NCBI GenBank assembly: GCA_029778615.1
Contig: JAKOPZ010000010.1
Coordinates: 54,620 to 118,619 of the forward strand
DNA from: Chloroflexota bacterium
Lineage (GTDB): Bacteria > Chloroflexota > Anaerolineae > UBA4142 > SHND01
Length of the DNA: 64,000 nt
Direction of reading: 5' to 3'
The position numbers and the translations under genes are program-made. How positions within the stretch are numbered: the first letter of the stretch is position 1; every line of letters begins with the position of its first letter. Positions 17,571 through 25,686 of the stretch are shown here, in pieces. Under the pieces are notes generated by a model. It saw only the letters and a list, made by a program, of their open reading frames with translations, did no database searches and had not been told where the DNA came from.

Positions 17571-19973
17571 CACCAGAATCTCCCCCAACACAATGCTCTG
17601 CTGCGGCATAAAAGCTTCATCGAGCAGCAGCGCGCTCTCATCCGTGTTCCCCTGATACATCAACACCTCGACGCGATATTTCCCCGCCGGAATTTCGCGC
17701 GGAATATTCAACGTGAATCGGTCCGCCTCTGCGCTATCGGGTTTCCACAATAATGTTTCCACGCGCGGCTGACGGTCCACATTCATCACCTTGTCGCCGC
17801 GCTCATTCACCAAACGCACCGACGCGGAATAGTACGCATTGATTTTATTGTACGGCAGCCACCGCAAATTGACCGGGAGCGCGCTGCCGCGTTCGACCTC
17901 CTGCGGCAATGCCGCATTCAGTTTCACCGACGCGGGCAGCACCACTTCGCGCGCAAGCTCCTTCCCTACTTGAACGGATGCCTGCACTTGTGTCGCGCCA
18001 ATTTTTTCATCCAGCGAGACCAGTTCTATTTCAAATGCCCCACTCTGCGCGGGCGCGCGCAATGGAATCGGTATCACCGAGACGCTCGACGTGACCAGCG
18101 GCATGGGCAAGGCAAGCGATTCGATACGCGCGTCACTCCAATGCGCTTCTGCCAAAACGCGCGCAGTGGGTTTGACCGCGTACGGAACATCACTCCGATT
18201 CACCAAAATCAAATACGCGTTAAAGGGCGCGTCCGCCGCGACACTCGACGGCACATACAACTGTTTGTCAAAGCTCGGCGCTTGCAGCGGCGCGGGCGCG
18301 ATTTCGTACACACAGGGCGACTGCGTACTCCAAGGCGAAACTGCCCGCACAAAATCAAACGGTGGCGCCAAGGAGCCGCAGGTGCCATGGGTTCGGTCTA
18401 TCAGGTAGCGCACATCGAGCGCGCGCAACAACGTGAGCGAACGCGCGTTGGGATAAAACTCGAACTCGTACGCAATCTCTCCGCGTCGCGGCGGAATAAA
18501 ACCGCTGTAACCATCGGGAGTGTTTTGCCAGTGATATGTCGAAAAATATTGCGTCGAAATATCCAATTCGTTTTTTTCGTTCGGACCAAGCATTGGCAAT
18601 TCCAATACGACGCCGTGCGGCTGCTGCGCGAGCCATTTGTACACATCGGGAATTTCGTTTGCCACGGGCAGCGCAACGGTGTGCGCGGCGGGCAAGGAAA
18701 GATATTCGAGCGCGACCAAAGCAACAAGGGATAAAGAAAAAAATCTTGGCGTCTTGGCGCCTTGGCGTGAGATTCTTTCCAATGCAGCCACCACACCCAT
18801 TCCTGCCAACACCGCCAGCGCAAAATTGATGAGCGCGTCGAAACGCACCGGCGCGCGCAACGCGCGCAGCGGCGAAAAAATTTCGTAAAGCCACTTGTAC
18901 GGCAGTGTAATCTCGGTCGCTTGCTGTGGAGTGAGATAGAGACGTGGACCGAGCGCGAGCACAAACGAAACAAGCAGCAGAGCAGCGAGGAATATTTTTA
19001 GCGAGGCGCGCGAAAAAATCAATCCGCCAATCGCCAGCGCAATCGCGATGACACCGGGAAACAAATTGTCGAGTGGATAACCACCGACGCGTATCACAGG
19101 GTTCGGCGCGAGCAAATCGCCATACAAAACATTTTCCGGCGCGACTTGGCTAAATTGTCTCAGCGACGCGCTGAACGGTTCGCTTTCCTCAATCCGCCGC
19201 GCAAAGCCAAGTTCGCTCTGCACTTGGAAATAGGGAACCAGAAACGGCGCGAGAACAACCGCAATCAGCGCAAACGAAACAACCAGTGAAATAAAAACGC
19301 GGCGCAACGCATTCCACACCTCCGCGCGTACTGTAAACAACCACCACAGCAAATACAACGCGACAGCGAATCCGGACAACAAGGCATAGTAAAACGACGA
19401 AAGGGATTGCAGAATAAAAAAGAGCACAAAGAGAAAAGCGTCGCGCCGTCTAGCCCCTTGCGCGTGTTCCGGCGCGTCGAGCAGTTTTCGTAAAAACAAT
19501 AACGCTAACGGCAAAAGTCCCAAGGTCAACAATTGCAGCTGCGCGAAATTTCCGAGATTGAATGGATTGAACGCATAGATAATCCCTGCAATCCATCCCG
19601 CTTCAACCCGCCGCGTCGTCGCATACACAAACAAATACATTCCAAACGCGTCCAGCCACAACATTGCCAACAGCGCGAGGTTGTAACCAAAAATCGAATT
19701 GTTGAAAGCGAGCGTAAAGGGCAGCGCGAACAAGCCGGGCGGCAATAAAATTTCGGAATAGGCGAGCGTGTTGGTGTACGGATAGAAAATGTTTGTGTTG
19801 AACAACGTCAGCGGGTCGGTGACGAGCGCGTGTCCCACCCATGCCAGAATCCATGTGTTCAACAACGCGTCCTGTTTGTCCTCGACAGAATTCCAAACAT
19901 GCCGCGCGAGAGGGTTCGTCAGAATCAGCGCGAGCGCGAGGAATAGCAACATCGCCGTAAGATGTTTTCGCAT
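17565..19973 (-). CDS. Large polytopic membrane protein, GT-C glycosyltransferase-like
   Basis: 802 residues. Residues 1-420 contain about ten or more hydrophobic segments. Early loop residues SVEDKQDALLNTWILAW carry acidic positions typical of the first external loop of GT-C transferases and YfhO-like proteins. About residues 430-800 are soluble and largely beta, with a last domain (EVERGSALPVNLRWLPYNKI...) resembling accessory Ig-like modules. Known relatives transfer sugars from polyprenyl-phosphate carriers outside the membrane; the acceptor here is unknown. The start ATG 19973 is supported by a TATAAT only 12 nt upstream, implying an almost leaderless transcript. It is divergent from the pan operon, with a mobile element in the gap, and converges on fabH. 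Confidence 0.75.
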   Translation of the reverse strand: MRKHLTAMLLFLALALILTNPLARHVWNSVEDKQDALLNTWILAWVGHALVTDPLTLFNTNIFYPYTNTLAYSEILLPPGLFALPFTLAFNNSIFGYNLALLAMLWLDAFGMYLFVYATTRRVEAGWIAGIIYAFNPFNLGNFAQLQLLTLGLLPLALLFLRKLLDAPEHAQGARRRDAFLFVLFFILQSLSSFYYALLSGFAVALYLLWWLFTVRAEVWNALRRVFISLVVSFALIAVVLAPFLVPYFQVQSELGFARRIEESEPFSASLRQFSQVAPENVLYGDLLAPNPVIRVGGYPLDNLFPGVIAIALAIGGLIFSRASLKIFLAALLLVSFVLALGPRLYLTPQQATEITLPYKWLYEIFSPLRALRAPVRFDALINFALAVLAGMGVVAALERISRQGAKTPRFFSLSLVALVALEYLSLPAAHTVALPVANEIPDVYKWLAQQPHGVVLELPMLGPNEKNELDISTQYFSTYHWQNTPDGYSGFIPPRRGEIAYEFEFYPNARSLTLLRALDVRYLIDRTHGTCGSLAPPFDFVRAVSPWSTQSPCVYEIAPAPLQAPSFDKQLYVPSSVAADAPFNAYLILVNRSDVPYAVKPTARVLAEAHWSDARIESLALPMPLVTSSVSVIPIPLRAPAQSGAFEIELVSLDEKIGATQVQASVQVGKELAREVVLPASVKLNAALPQEVERGSALPVNLRWLPYNKINAYYSASVRLVNERGDKVMNVDRQPRVETLLWKPDSAEADRFTLNIPREIPAGKYRVEVLMYQGNTDESALLLDEAFMPQQSIVLGEILVK

Positions 19974-19984
19974 CAGTGCAACTG

Positions 19985-20012
19985 ATTATACCGATAGTCA
20001 AAGAATTCAAAA
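19985..20012 (-). promoter_or_regulatory. Promoter of the GT-C-like gene
   Basis: Minus strand: TTTTGA (20012-20007), 16-nt spacer, TATAAT (19990-19985). The -35 lies inside the left 10-bp target duplication of mobile-element copy B. The predicted start is about 5 nt before the ATG. Confidence 0.45.
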
Positions 20013-20015
20013 GCA

Positions 20016-20169
20016 TAAGGCGACTGCAAAGTCCCTTGACAAGGATATGTCATTTCGAACCCCTCAATCCTTCGGGGTAAACTCTGTGAGAAATCTCGTT
20101 TGTCACGAAAGGTTGAGATTTCTCGCATCCGCTCGAAATGACAATTGGCGCGACTTTGCAGTTGCCTTG
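20016..20169 (-). mobile_element. MITE-like element, copy B (154 bp)
   Basis: Exact reverse complement of 5343-5496. It is flanked by its own perfect 10-bp direct repeat TTCAAAAGCA (20006-20015 and 20170-20179), different from that of copy A, so it is an independent insertion rather than part of a larger duplication. The right duplication ends 1 nt before the -35 of the panB promoter. It has no reading frame of its own. Confidence 0.88.
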
Positions 20170-20180
20170 TTCAAAAGCAA

Positions 20181-20208
20181 TTGACAATCGAAATTTCGAC
20201 CTTATAAT
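20181..20208 (+). promoter_or_regulatory. Promoter of the pan operon
   Basis: TTGACA (20181-20186), 16-nt spacer, TATAAT (20203-20208): both boxes are consensus. It starts immediately after mobile-element copy B. The predicted transcript starts near 20215, giving a leader of about 208 nt. Confidence 0.8.
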
Positions 20209-20214
20209 AATTTG

Positions 20215-20390
20215 TGCCAGTGATCCGCACAGGACATTGAGCCCGTCTGCAAAGCAGACATACAAATTCGACGCACTGACAAATACCGCTTGGATCAATC
20301 GCCCGTGATGGCATGACCGAGACGGAGGATAACGGCGAAAAAAACTTTCGCGCGCTCACCGTTTTTCGGCGAGCGCGTTTTTTATTCTGC
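20215..20390 (+). ncRNA. Structured panB leader ending in a terminator; candidate Pan RNA motif
   Basis: The leader between the strong promoter and panB is rich in base pairing. Seen: hairpin GTCTGC-AAA-GCAGAC (20245-20259); CAGTG (20218-20222) with CACTG (20274-20278); and TGATCC (20221-20226) with GGATCA (20292-20297). The last two compete for 20221-20222. An intrinsic terminator follows: CGCGCTC (20351-20357) with GAGCGCG (20371-20377), then TTTTTT. A competing hairpin GCGAAA/TTTCGC (20335-20351) overlaps its 5' arm. A Pan RNA motif is known upstream of panB-containing operons in Chloroflexota, Firmicutes and Deltaproteobacteria. I infer this is a member, or at least an attenuator; the motif consensus could not be checked here. 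Confidence 0.6.
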
Positions 20391-20422
20391 ACTGATTTGT
20401 TGGCGCGTCGGAGGAGGCCAAG

Positions 20423-21337
20423 ATGGAACGGAAAAAAGTTACCCTGCCCGAAATTCAACGCAAAAAAGAAATGGGCGAACCGCTGACAATGCTGACCGCG
20501 TACGATGTCAATATCGCGCGCGCGGTGGATCAGGCAGGCATTGACATGATTCTGGTCGGCGATTCATACGGGATGGTGGTACTGGGGTATGACACGACGG
20601 TGCCGGTCACGATGGACCAAATGATTACGGCGGCGCAAGCGGTGGCGCGCGGCGCAAAAAATCCGCTGCTCATCGGCGACTTGCCCTTTCTCGCGTATCA
20701 GGTGAACGCGGAGGAAGCGATTCGGAACGCGGGACGCTTTATCAAAGAAGCGAATATGGACGCGGTGAAATTGGAAGGCGGGCGCGAAATCGCGCCGACG
20801 GTGCGGGCAATTACGAACGCGGGGATTGCGGTAATGGGACACGTCGGCTTGACGCCGCAGAGTGTGAGCAAGCTCGGCGGCTGGCGTACACAGGGAACCA
20901 CAGCGGACGCGGCGCACAAACTTTTGGACGATGCTCTTGCGCTGCAAGACGCCGGCGCGTTCGCGATTGTTTTGGAAAAAGTCCCGGAACGACTCGCCGA
21001 ATTCGTCACACAGCGTTTACAAATTCCAACCATCGGGATTGGCGCGGGCGCGCATTGCGACGGACAAGTTTTGGTCGCGAATGATGTGTTGGGATTGTTT
21101 GACCGCTTTGTCCCCAAGTTTGCCAAACAGTACGCCAAACTTTATCCGCTGATTGTCGAAGCATTCAGCGCATACAAACGCGAGGTGGACACTCGCGCGT
21201 TTCCGGCGGCGGAACATTCCTTTGGCATCAAAGATGTGGAATGGGAGGCGTTCATGAAAACATTGGAACAAGAACGCGAGACCCGCACCACAAATTCATT
21301 TGACCCAACTGCGGACAACGAGCGAATTTATGGATAA
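20423..21337 (+). CDS. panB: Ketopantoate hydroxymethyltransferase PanB
   Basis: 304 residues, with GGAGGAGG 5 nt before the ATG. It converts 2-oxoisovalerate plus 5,10-methylenetetrahydrofolate to ketopantoate, the first committed step of pantothenate and CoA synthesis. The family core is clear: MLTAYDVNIARAVDQAG, DMILVGDSYGMVVLGYD, and GHVGLTPQSVSKLGG. Metal and substrate residues in GDS and the Glu of VLEKVP are in place, and length is slightly above the usual 260-280 because of a C-terminal tail. It is first in an operon with panE, whose start overlaps or closely follows its stop, and panC. Expression is probably controlled by the structured leader. Confidence 0.97.
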   Translation: MERKKVTLPEIQRKKEMGEPLTMLTAYDVNIARAVDQAGIDMILVGDSYGMVVLGYDTTVPVTMDQMITAAQAVARGAKNPLLIGDLPFLAYQVNAEEAIRNAGRFIKEANMDAVKLEGGREIAPTVRAITNAGIAVMGHVGLTPQSVSKLGGWRTQGTTADAAHKLLDDALALQDAGAFAIVLEKVPERLAEFVTQRLQIPTIGIGAGAHCDGQVLVANDVLGLFDRFVPKFAKQYAKLYPLIVEAFSAYKREVDTRAFPAAEHSFGIKDVEWEAFMKTLEQERETRTTNSFDPTADNERIYG

Positions 21338-21344
21338 GGTGAAA

Positions 21345-22277
21345 ATGAAAATCGGAATCATCGGCACCGGCGCAATGGGTTCCCTGTTTGCGGCGTCTCT
21401 CGCACCGCGCGCAGACGTCACCGTGCTCGGCACCTGGCGCGACGCGGTGGACCAAATCAATGCGCGCGGCATTCATCTTGAACGCAACACGGAACATCAT
21501 TTTGTCCCCGTTCATGCCACGACGGACCCGCGCACCGTCCGTTCGGTTGACCTCGCGCTCATCGCAGTCAAAGGGCATCAAACCGAGCGCGCCGCGCATT
21601 GGGCAAAGCAGATTCTCAAACCGAACGGCGTCGCTCTTACGCTGCAAAATGGTTTGGGCAATTTTGAAATTCTCGCGCACTGCGTCACGCGTCAACGCGC
21701 CGCAATGGGCGTGACCGCGCAAGGCGCAACGCTGTTGGGCGCGGGGCATGTCTATCACGCCGGCAATGGCATTACGACCATTGCGACGACGCCCGCAACT
21801 CTATCGCATCTAGAATCGTTCGCGGCATTGCTCAATCAAGCAGGTATGGAGACGCATCTCGCAAACGATGTGGCAAGTTTGATGTGGGGCAAGTTAGTAG
21901 TCAACAGCGCCATCAACGCGTTGAGCGCCATTTATCGCGTGCCGAACGGTTGGCTGGTGGAAAATGCCGAAACGCGCGCGCTGCTTGCGGCGGCCGCGTT
22001 AGAAACCGCTAACGTCGCAAAGGCGATGGGCATTCAACTCCCATACAATGACCCCGTTACCCGCGCGATTCAAGTAGCCACCGCGACAGCGACAAACAAA
22101 TCTTCAACACTGCAAGATGTTTTGCGCGGTGCGCCTACGGAACTCGACCGCATCAATGGCGCCGTCGTTCGCGAAGGCAAACGGCTCGGCGTGCCAACAC
22201 CGGTGAACGAACAATTGCTGCGCGTCATGTCGAATCCGCGCGTGGCGCAGCACAATCTCGCGCAGTTTGTGGCATAG
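21345..22277 (+). CDS. panE: Ketopantoate reductase PanE
   Basis: 310 residues from ATG 21345 (MKIGIIGTGAMGSLFAASL), which has AAGGTGA just upstream and the standard family N-terminus; ATG 21330, overlapping panB, is the alternative. It reduces ketopantoate to pantoate with NADPH. The nucleotide-binding loop is GTGAMG. The catalytic Lys is in WGKLVVNSAINALSAIYRVP, and ELDRINGAVVREGKRLGVPTP contains the conserved Glu/Asn region near the C-terminus. It is the second gene of the pan operon. An intrinsic terminator-like hairpin lies between it and panC. Confidence 0.95.
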   Translation: MKIGIIGTGAMGSLFAASLAPRADVTVLGTWRDAVDQINARGIHLERNTEHHFVPVHATTDPRTVRSVDLALIAVKGHQTERAAHWAKQILKPNGVALTLQNGLGNFEILAHCVTRQRAAMGVTAQGATLLGAGHVYHAGNGITTIATTPATLSHLESFAALLNQAGMETHLANDVASLMWGKLVVNSAINALSAIYRVPNGWLVENAETRALLAAAALETANVAKAMGIQLPYNDPVTRAIQVATATATNKSSTLQDVLRGAPTELDRINGAVVREGKRLGVPTPVNEQLLRVMSNPRVAQHNLAQFVA

Positions 22278-22289
22278 CATTTGGACGCG

Positions 22290-22334
22290 GAGGAACGCGG
22301 ATTTCTAAACTTGCCGCGTTCCTCTTTGTTTTTC
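22290..22334 (+). terminator. Terminator-like hairpin between panE and panC
   Basis: GAGGAACGCGG (22290-22300) pairs perfectly with CCGCGTTCCTC (22314-22324), followed by TTTGTTTTTC. It may stop or reduce transcription into panC, which starts at 22352. Confidence 0.6.
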
Positions 22335-22351
22335 TGCGTCACTTTGAAATC

Positions 22352-23188
22352 ATGTTGCTCGCAAAAAGCATTTCAGAAGTTCGCGCGTTTCACAAAAAAA
22401 ATGTGGGCACCTGGGGACTTGTGCCGACGATGGGCGCGCTGCATCAAGGACATTTATCACTCGTCGCGCGCGCGCGCGCAGAAAACGAACACGTCGCGGT
22501 GAGCATTTTCGTAAATCCCACACAGTTCGCGGCGGGTAGTGATTTTGAAAAATATCCGCGTCCGCTGGAACGCGACTTGGAAATGTTGCAACCATTCAAC
22601 GTGGACCTCGTTTTTGCGCCCACTGCCGCAGAGATGTATCCGCCAAACTTTCAAACGTACGTCAACGTGCAAGACCTCACGCAACCGCTGGAAGGCGCGA
22701 TGCGTCCGGGGCATTTTCGCGGCGTCGCGACCGTCGTCACAAAATTGTTCAATATCGTCCAGCCCGACCGCGCGTACTTTGGACAAAAGGACGCGCAGCA
22801 AGTGGCGGTCATTCGGCAGATGGTGCGTGATTTGAACTTGCCTGTGGAAATCGTCGTCGGGGAGACGAAACGCGAGGCGGACGGTTTGGCAATGTCATCG
22901 CGCAACGTTTACTTGTCATCGGAAGAGCGGCGCGCGGCTGCCGTGTTGTATCGCGCCTTGTGCGCCGCGCGGGACGCGTTCCATAACGGCGAACGCGGGG
23001 GGGAAAAACTACGCGCGGTGATGCGCGGCGTGCTCGCCCAAGAACCGCGCGCGACAGTGGAATATGTCAGCGCCGCAGACCCCGCGACCCTGCAAGAATT
23101 GGAACACATACAAGACCGCGCACTGTTTTCGATGGCAGTGCGTTTTGGCAGTACGCGCCTCATTGACAATCTCCTTGTCGTTGCATAA
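22352..23188 (+). CDS. panC: Pantothenate synthetase PanC
   Basis: 278 residues. It joins pantoate and beta-alanine using ATP, via pantoyl-adenylate. Class-I-tRNA-synthetase-like motifs are present: PTMGALHQGHLSLV (HxGH type), the FVNPTQF loop, DLVFAP, FGQKDAQQVAVIRQM, and the late ATP site AMSSRN. The length is typical. It lies 74 bp after panE with a terminator-like hairpin between, so panC may be partly uncoupled from panBE. No panD, which would supply beta-alanine, is present in the window. The ATG at 22352 lacks a clear SD site. Confidence 0.96.
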   Translation: MLLAKSISEVRAFHKKNVGTWGLVPTMGALHQGHLSLVARARAENEHVAVSIFVNPTQFAAGSDFEKYPRPLERDLEMLQPFNVDLVFAPTAAEMYPPNFQTYVNVQDLTQPLEGAMRPGHFRGVATVVTKLFNIVQPDRAYFGQKDAQQVAVIRQMVRDLNLPVEIVVGETKREADGLAMSSRNVYLSSEERRAAAVLYRALCAARDAFHNGERGGEKLRAVMRGVLAQEPRATVEYVSAADPATLQELEHIQDRALFSMAVRFGSTRLIDNLLVVA

Positions 23189-23254
23189 AGTACTTGCCCA
23201 TCGCAAGCAGGGAATGCTTGCCCGAAACCTGCACCATCAACAAGGAGAAGATTT

Positions 23255-24394
23255 ATGCGTCCCCAGCTGGTTTTCATTTTGTTCGTCAGCTTGTGTCTTG
23301 GGTTGTTGACCGGTTTTGCTCCCGCGAAGGCGCAAACCCTTGACCTTCCACCGGGATTCACGCGCGAACTCGTAACGGACAAATTGGTTGCACCCACCGC
23401 GTTCGTGTTTGCCGGGGATGAGATTTTGGTGGCTGAAAAAGAAGGCAATATTCGGGTCATTCAAGCGGACGACTCGCTGCGAACGGATGCGTACATCAAA
23501 CTGAATGTTTCCACAGAAATCGAACGCGGGCTTTTGGGCATCGCGCTCCATCCGAAATATCCGAACCAACCATACGTTTTTGTTTACTATACAACCGGAC
23601 CCGGCGCGTTGAACTATGGCGGAACGCCGGTCAATCGTGTTTCGCGCTTGAAAACTGTCAACGGCTATGGCACTGACGAAGAAATTTTGTTGGACAATAT
23701 TCCTTCGGAAACCGCCATGCACAACGCGGGCGATTTGGAATTTGGGTTCGATGGAAAATTATTGATTGCTGTGGGTGACAGCGGGAACCGTGAGAACGCT
23801 GCCGATTTGCAATCCCTCGCCGGAAAAATTTTGCGCCTGAAAGCAAACGGCAAAGTTCCGCGCGACAATCCGTTTTTTGGCAAACCGCGCGCGCGCCCCG
23901 AAGTGTACGCGTATGGTTTTCGCAATCCGTTTCGGATTGCCGGGCGCGCAAAAACACAATCCTTTTTTGCCGCCGATGTCGGTTGGGGAGATTGGGAAGA
24001 ATTGGACAAATTAAAAGCGAAAGGAAATTTCGGCTGGCCCCAGTTTGAAGGTCCGTGCCCCATCAACACGGTTTGCGACCCCTCTGCCACCGATTTCGGG
24101 AAAACGGTCCCGCCGACTTTTTACTATGACTCGACAGTCGAACAAGGTAACGCCATCATCGGCGGCGTCTTTGCGAAAGGGACAAATTATCCCGCGCCGT
24201 ACCAAGACGGATATTTTTTTGGCGACATTCACGGCTGGGTACACGTTTTGAAAATGAATCGCAAGGACCGCGTGACGGCGAGCTATGCTTTTGATACCGG
24301 CGTCACGCCAACACAATTTCGCATCGGTCCTGACAACAACGTATATGTGTTGGACCTTGCGGGCAAGCTCTACCGTTATGTATATGCGCCTTGA
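23255..24394 (+). CDS. Secreted PQQ-type sugar dehydrogenase (soluble glucose/aldose dehydrogenase family)
   Basis: 379 residues with AAGGAG about 8 nt upstream of ATG 23255. Residues 1-26 are a signal peptide ending in PAKAQ, so the protein is exported. The rest is a six-bladed beta-propeller of the GSDH family. Indicators are PPGFTRELVTDKLVAPTAFV, LLGIALHPKYPNQPYVFVYY, MHNAGDLEFGFDGKLLIAVG (containing the His of the cofactor site), YGFRNPFRI, and GPDNNVYVLDLAGKLYRY. Relatives oxidise aldose sugars with pyrroloquinoline quinone; many homologues of this family have no proven activity. It has no pqq synthesis genes nearby. A mobile-element relic begins right after its stop codon. Confidence 0.88.
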   Translation: MRPQLVFILFVSLCLGLLTGFAPAKAQTLDLPPGFTRELVTDKLVAPTAFVFAGDEILVAEKEGNIRVIQADDSLRTDAYIKLNVSTEIERGLLGIALHPKYPNQPYVFVYYTTGPGALNYGGTPVNRVSRLKTVNGYGTDEEILLDNIPSETAMHNAGDLEFGFDGKLLIAVGDSGNRENAADLQSLAGKILRLKANGKVPRDNPFFGKPRARPEVYAYGFRNPFRIAGRAKTQSFFAADVGWGDWEELDKLKAKGNFGWPQFEGPCPINTVCDPSATDFGKTVPPTFYYDSTVEQGNAIIGGVFAKGTNYPAPYQDGYFFGDIHGWVHVLKMNRKDRVTASYAFDTGVTPTQFRIGPDNNVYVLDLAGKLYRYVYAP

Positions 24395-24402
24395 GTTACA
24401 AA

Positions 24403-24522
24403 TTCACCTTACGCATGTCATTTCGAACTCCTCAATCCTTCGGGGTAAACTCTGTGAGAAATCTCAGTTTTTTCCACCGAGATTTCTCGCAAGACCGCTC
24501 GAAATGACAATTCTGCGTAACA
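24403..24522 (+). mobile_element. Related MITE-like element, copy C (about 120 bp, diverged)
   Basis: The left half (24416-24465) repeats the core of copy B in the same orientation: GTCATTTCGAAC, then CTCAATCCTTCGGGGTAAAC, TCTGTGAGAAATCTC. The right half is shorter and diverged but keeps GAGATTTCTCGC and CGCTCGAAATGACA. The ends differ from copies A and B (ACGCA near the left end, TGCGT near the right end). A direct repeat TGAGTTACAAA flanks it at 24392-24402 and 24523-24533. The left copy starts with the stop codon of the dehydrogenase gene. Confidence 0.7.
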
Positions 24523-24538
24523 TGAGTTACAAAAAAAA

Positions 24539-24574
24539 GGGGACGTGCGTCAGTGCGCACGTCCCCTTTTTTTT
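24539..24574. terminator. Bidirectional terminator after the sugar dehydrogenase
   Basis: GGGGACGTGCG (24539-24549) pairs with CGCACGTCCCC (24556-24566), with an A-run on the left and a T-run on the right. It serves the dehydrogenase and the convergent FAD-oxidoreductase gene. Confidence 0.85.
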
Positions 24575-25685
24575 ATTTTGCGAATCGTTCGTACCGAAAC
24601 GGCGTCACATCCATACTCGTCGCATTGCCGTCCGCGATAATCTCTGCTGTCAAAATTCCGCCTGCGGGCGCGTGCATCACTCCATGCCCGCCCCAGCCGC
24701 AGCAATTGACAAAACCTTCCACACCGGGCGCGTAACCCAACACCGGCAAATCGTCAGGTGTTAACGCGCGCAAGCCCGCCCACCCGCGCAAAATTTTTGC
24801 ATTCAACAAGATGGGCGCGCGCAGTGCCGCGCGCTCAATCACTTGCTCTTGAAACTCGGGGACGAACTGCGGTTCAAATGAGGTTGACTCTTCGCGCCCC
24901 ATGCCCATCAAAACATTTTCGCCTTCTTTGCGAAAATACCATTCCACTTCCAAGTCCATCACGAACGGAGTGTTCTGCGGAATCGCGTGAAATTCGTCGG
25001 TGATAAAAATATGCCGTTGGTAATTCGTGATGGGCAAATCGAGTCCAACCCATGCGCCCACTTCTTTGGCGCGCGCGCCGGTGGCATTGACCACGCGCGG
25101 TGTGGAAATCGTTCCGTTGGTTGTTTCCACACCGTCGACGCGCCCATTTTCCAAAACGATGCCCGTCGCTTGCACCCGTTCATTGATTTCCGCGCCGAGT
25201 TGTTTGGCGCCGCGCGCGTACGCTTGCATGACCGCGTGCGGGTCAATTACGCCGTCCGTGCGACAAATCGCGCCGAGCACAATGTCCTCGACATTGACGA
25301 CCGGAACAATTTCTTGTACCTCTGCGGGCGTTAGCACATCAATTGGCACATTCATTTTTTGCTGCACGGCGATTTCGTCGCGCAGTTCCTGTTCCGCCGC
25401 GCGCGTGGCAAGCGTCATGTAACCGATTTGTTTAAAAGGCGTTGGCTCGCCCAAAAGTTCACCAAACGCCATGTATTCTTTCCACGCGACAAAGGAAAGC
25501 GCGATCGTTTCCTCACGCTTCATGGAAAGCATCAACATCGCCGCGCTGCGCCCCGATGAACCACTGCCCAACAAATCGAGTTCGACGAGCGAAATGTTTC
25601 GGATGCCTTTGGCGGCAAGGTGGTACAAACACGACAGTCCCTGGATGCCGCCGCCGATGACAACAACGTCCGCTGTGGTTCGCAT
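24573..25685 (-). CDS. FAD-dependent amino-acid oxidoreductase (DAO/sarcosine oxidase beta type)
   Basis: 370 residues from ATG 25685. The FAD-binding Rossmann motif VVVIGGGIQGLSCLYHLAAKG starts at residue 7, followed by the acidic residue of SLVELDLLGSGSSGRSAAML. The Arg/Ser-rich loop fits the DAO family that oxidises N-methyl or D-amino acids such as sarcosine, glycine or dimethylglycine. A C-terminal FAD motif is present (GWAGLRALTPDDLPVLG; NCCGWGGHGVMHAPAGG). The start follows the stop of the 80-residue gene by 1 nt, and GAAGGA lies 7 nt upstream; a longer frame to 25895 only overlaps that gene. The specific substrate is not evident. It could be one subunit of a larger oxidase or a stand-alone enzyme. 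Confidence 0.85.
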   Translation of the reverse strand: MRTTADVVVIGGGIQGLSCLYHLAAKGIRNISLVELDLLGSGSSGRSAAMLMLSMKREETIALSFVAWKEYMAFGELLGEPTPFKQIGYMTLATRAAEQELRDEIAVQQKMNVPIDVLTPAEVQEIVPVVNVEDIVLGAICRTDGVIDPHAVMQAYARGAKQLGAEINERVQATGIVLENGRVDGVETTNGTISTPRVVNATGARAKEVGAWVGLDLPITNYQRHIFITDEFHAIPQNTPFVMDLEVEWYFRKEGENVLMGMGREESTSFEPQFVPEFQEQVIERAALRAPILLNAKILRGWAGLRALTPDDLPVLGYAPGVEGFVNCCGWGGHGVMHAPAGGILTAEIIADGNATSMDVTPFRYERFAK

Positions 25686-25686
25686 G

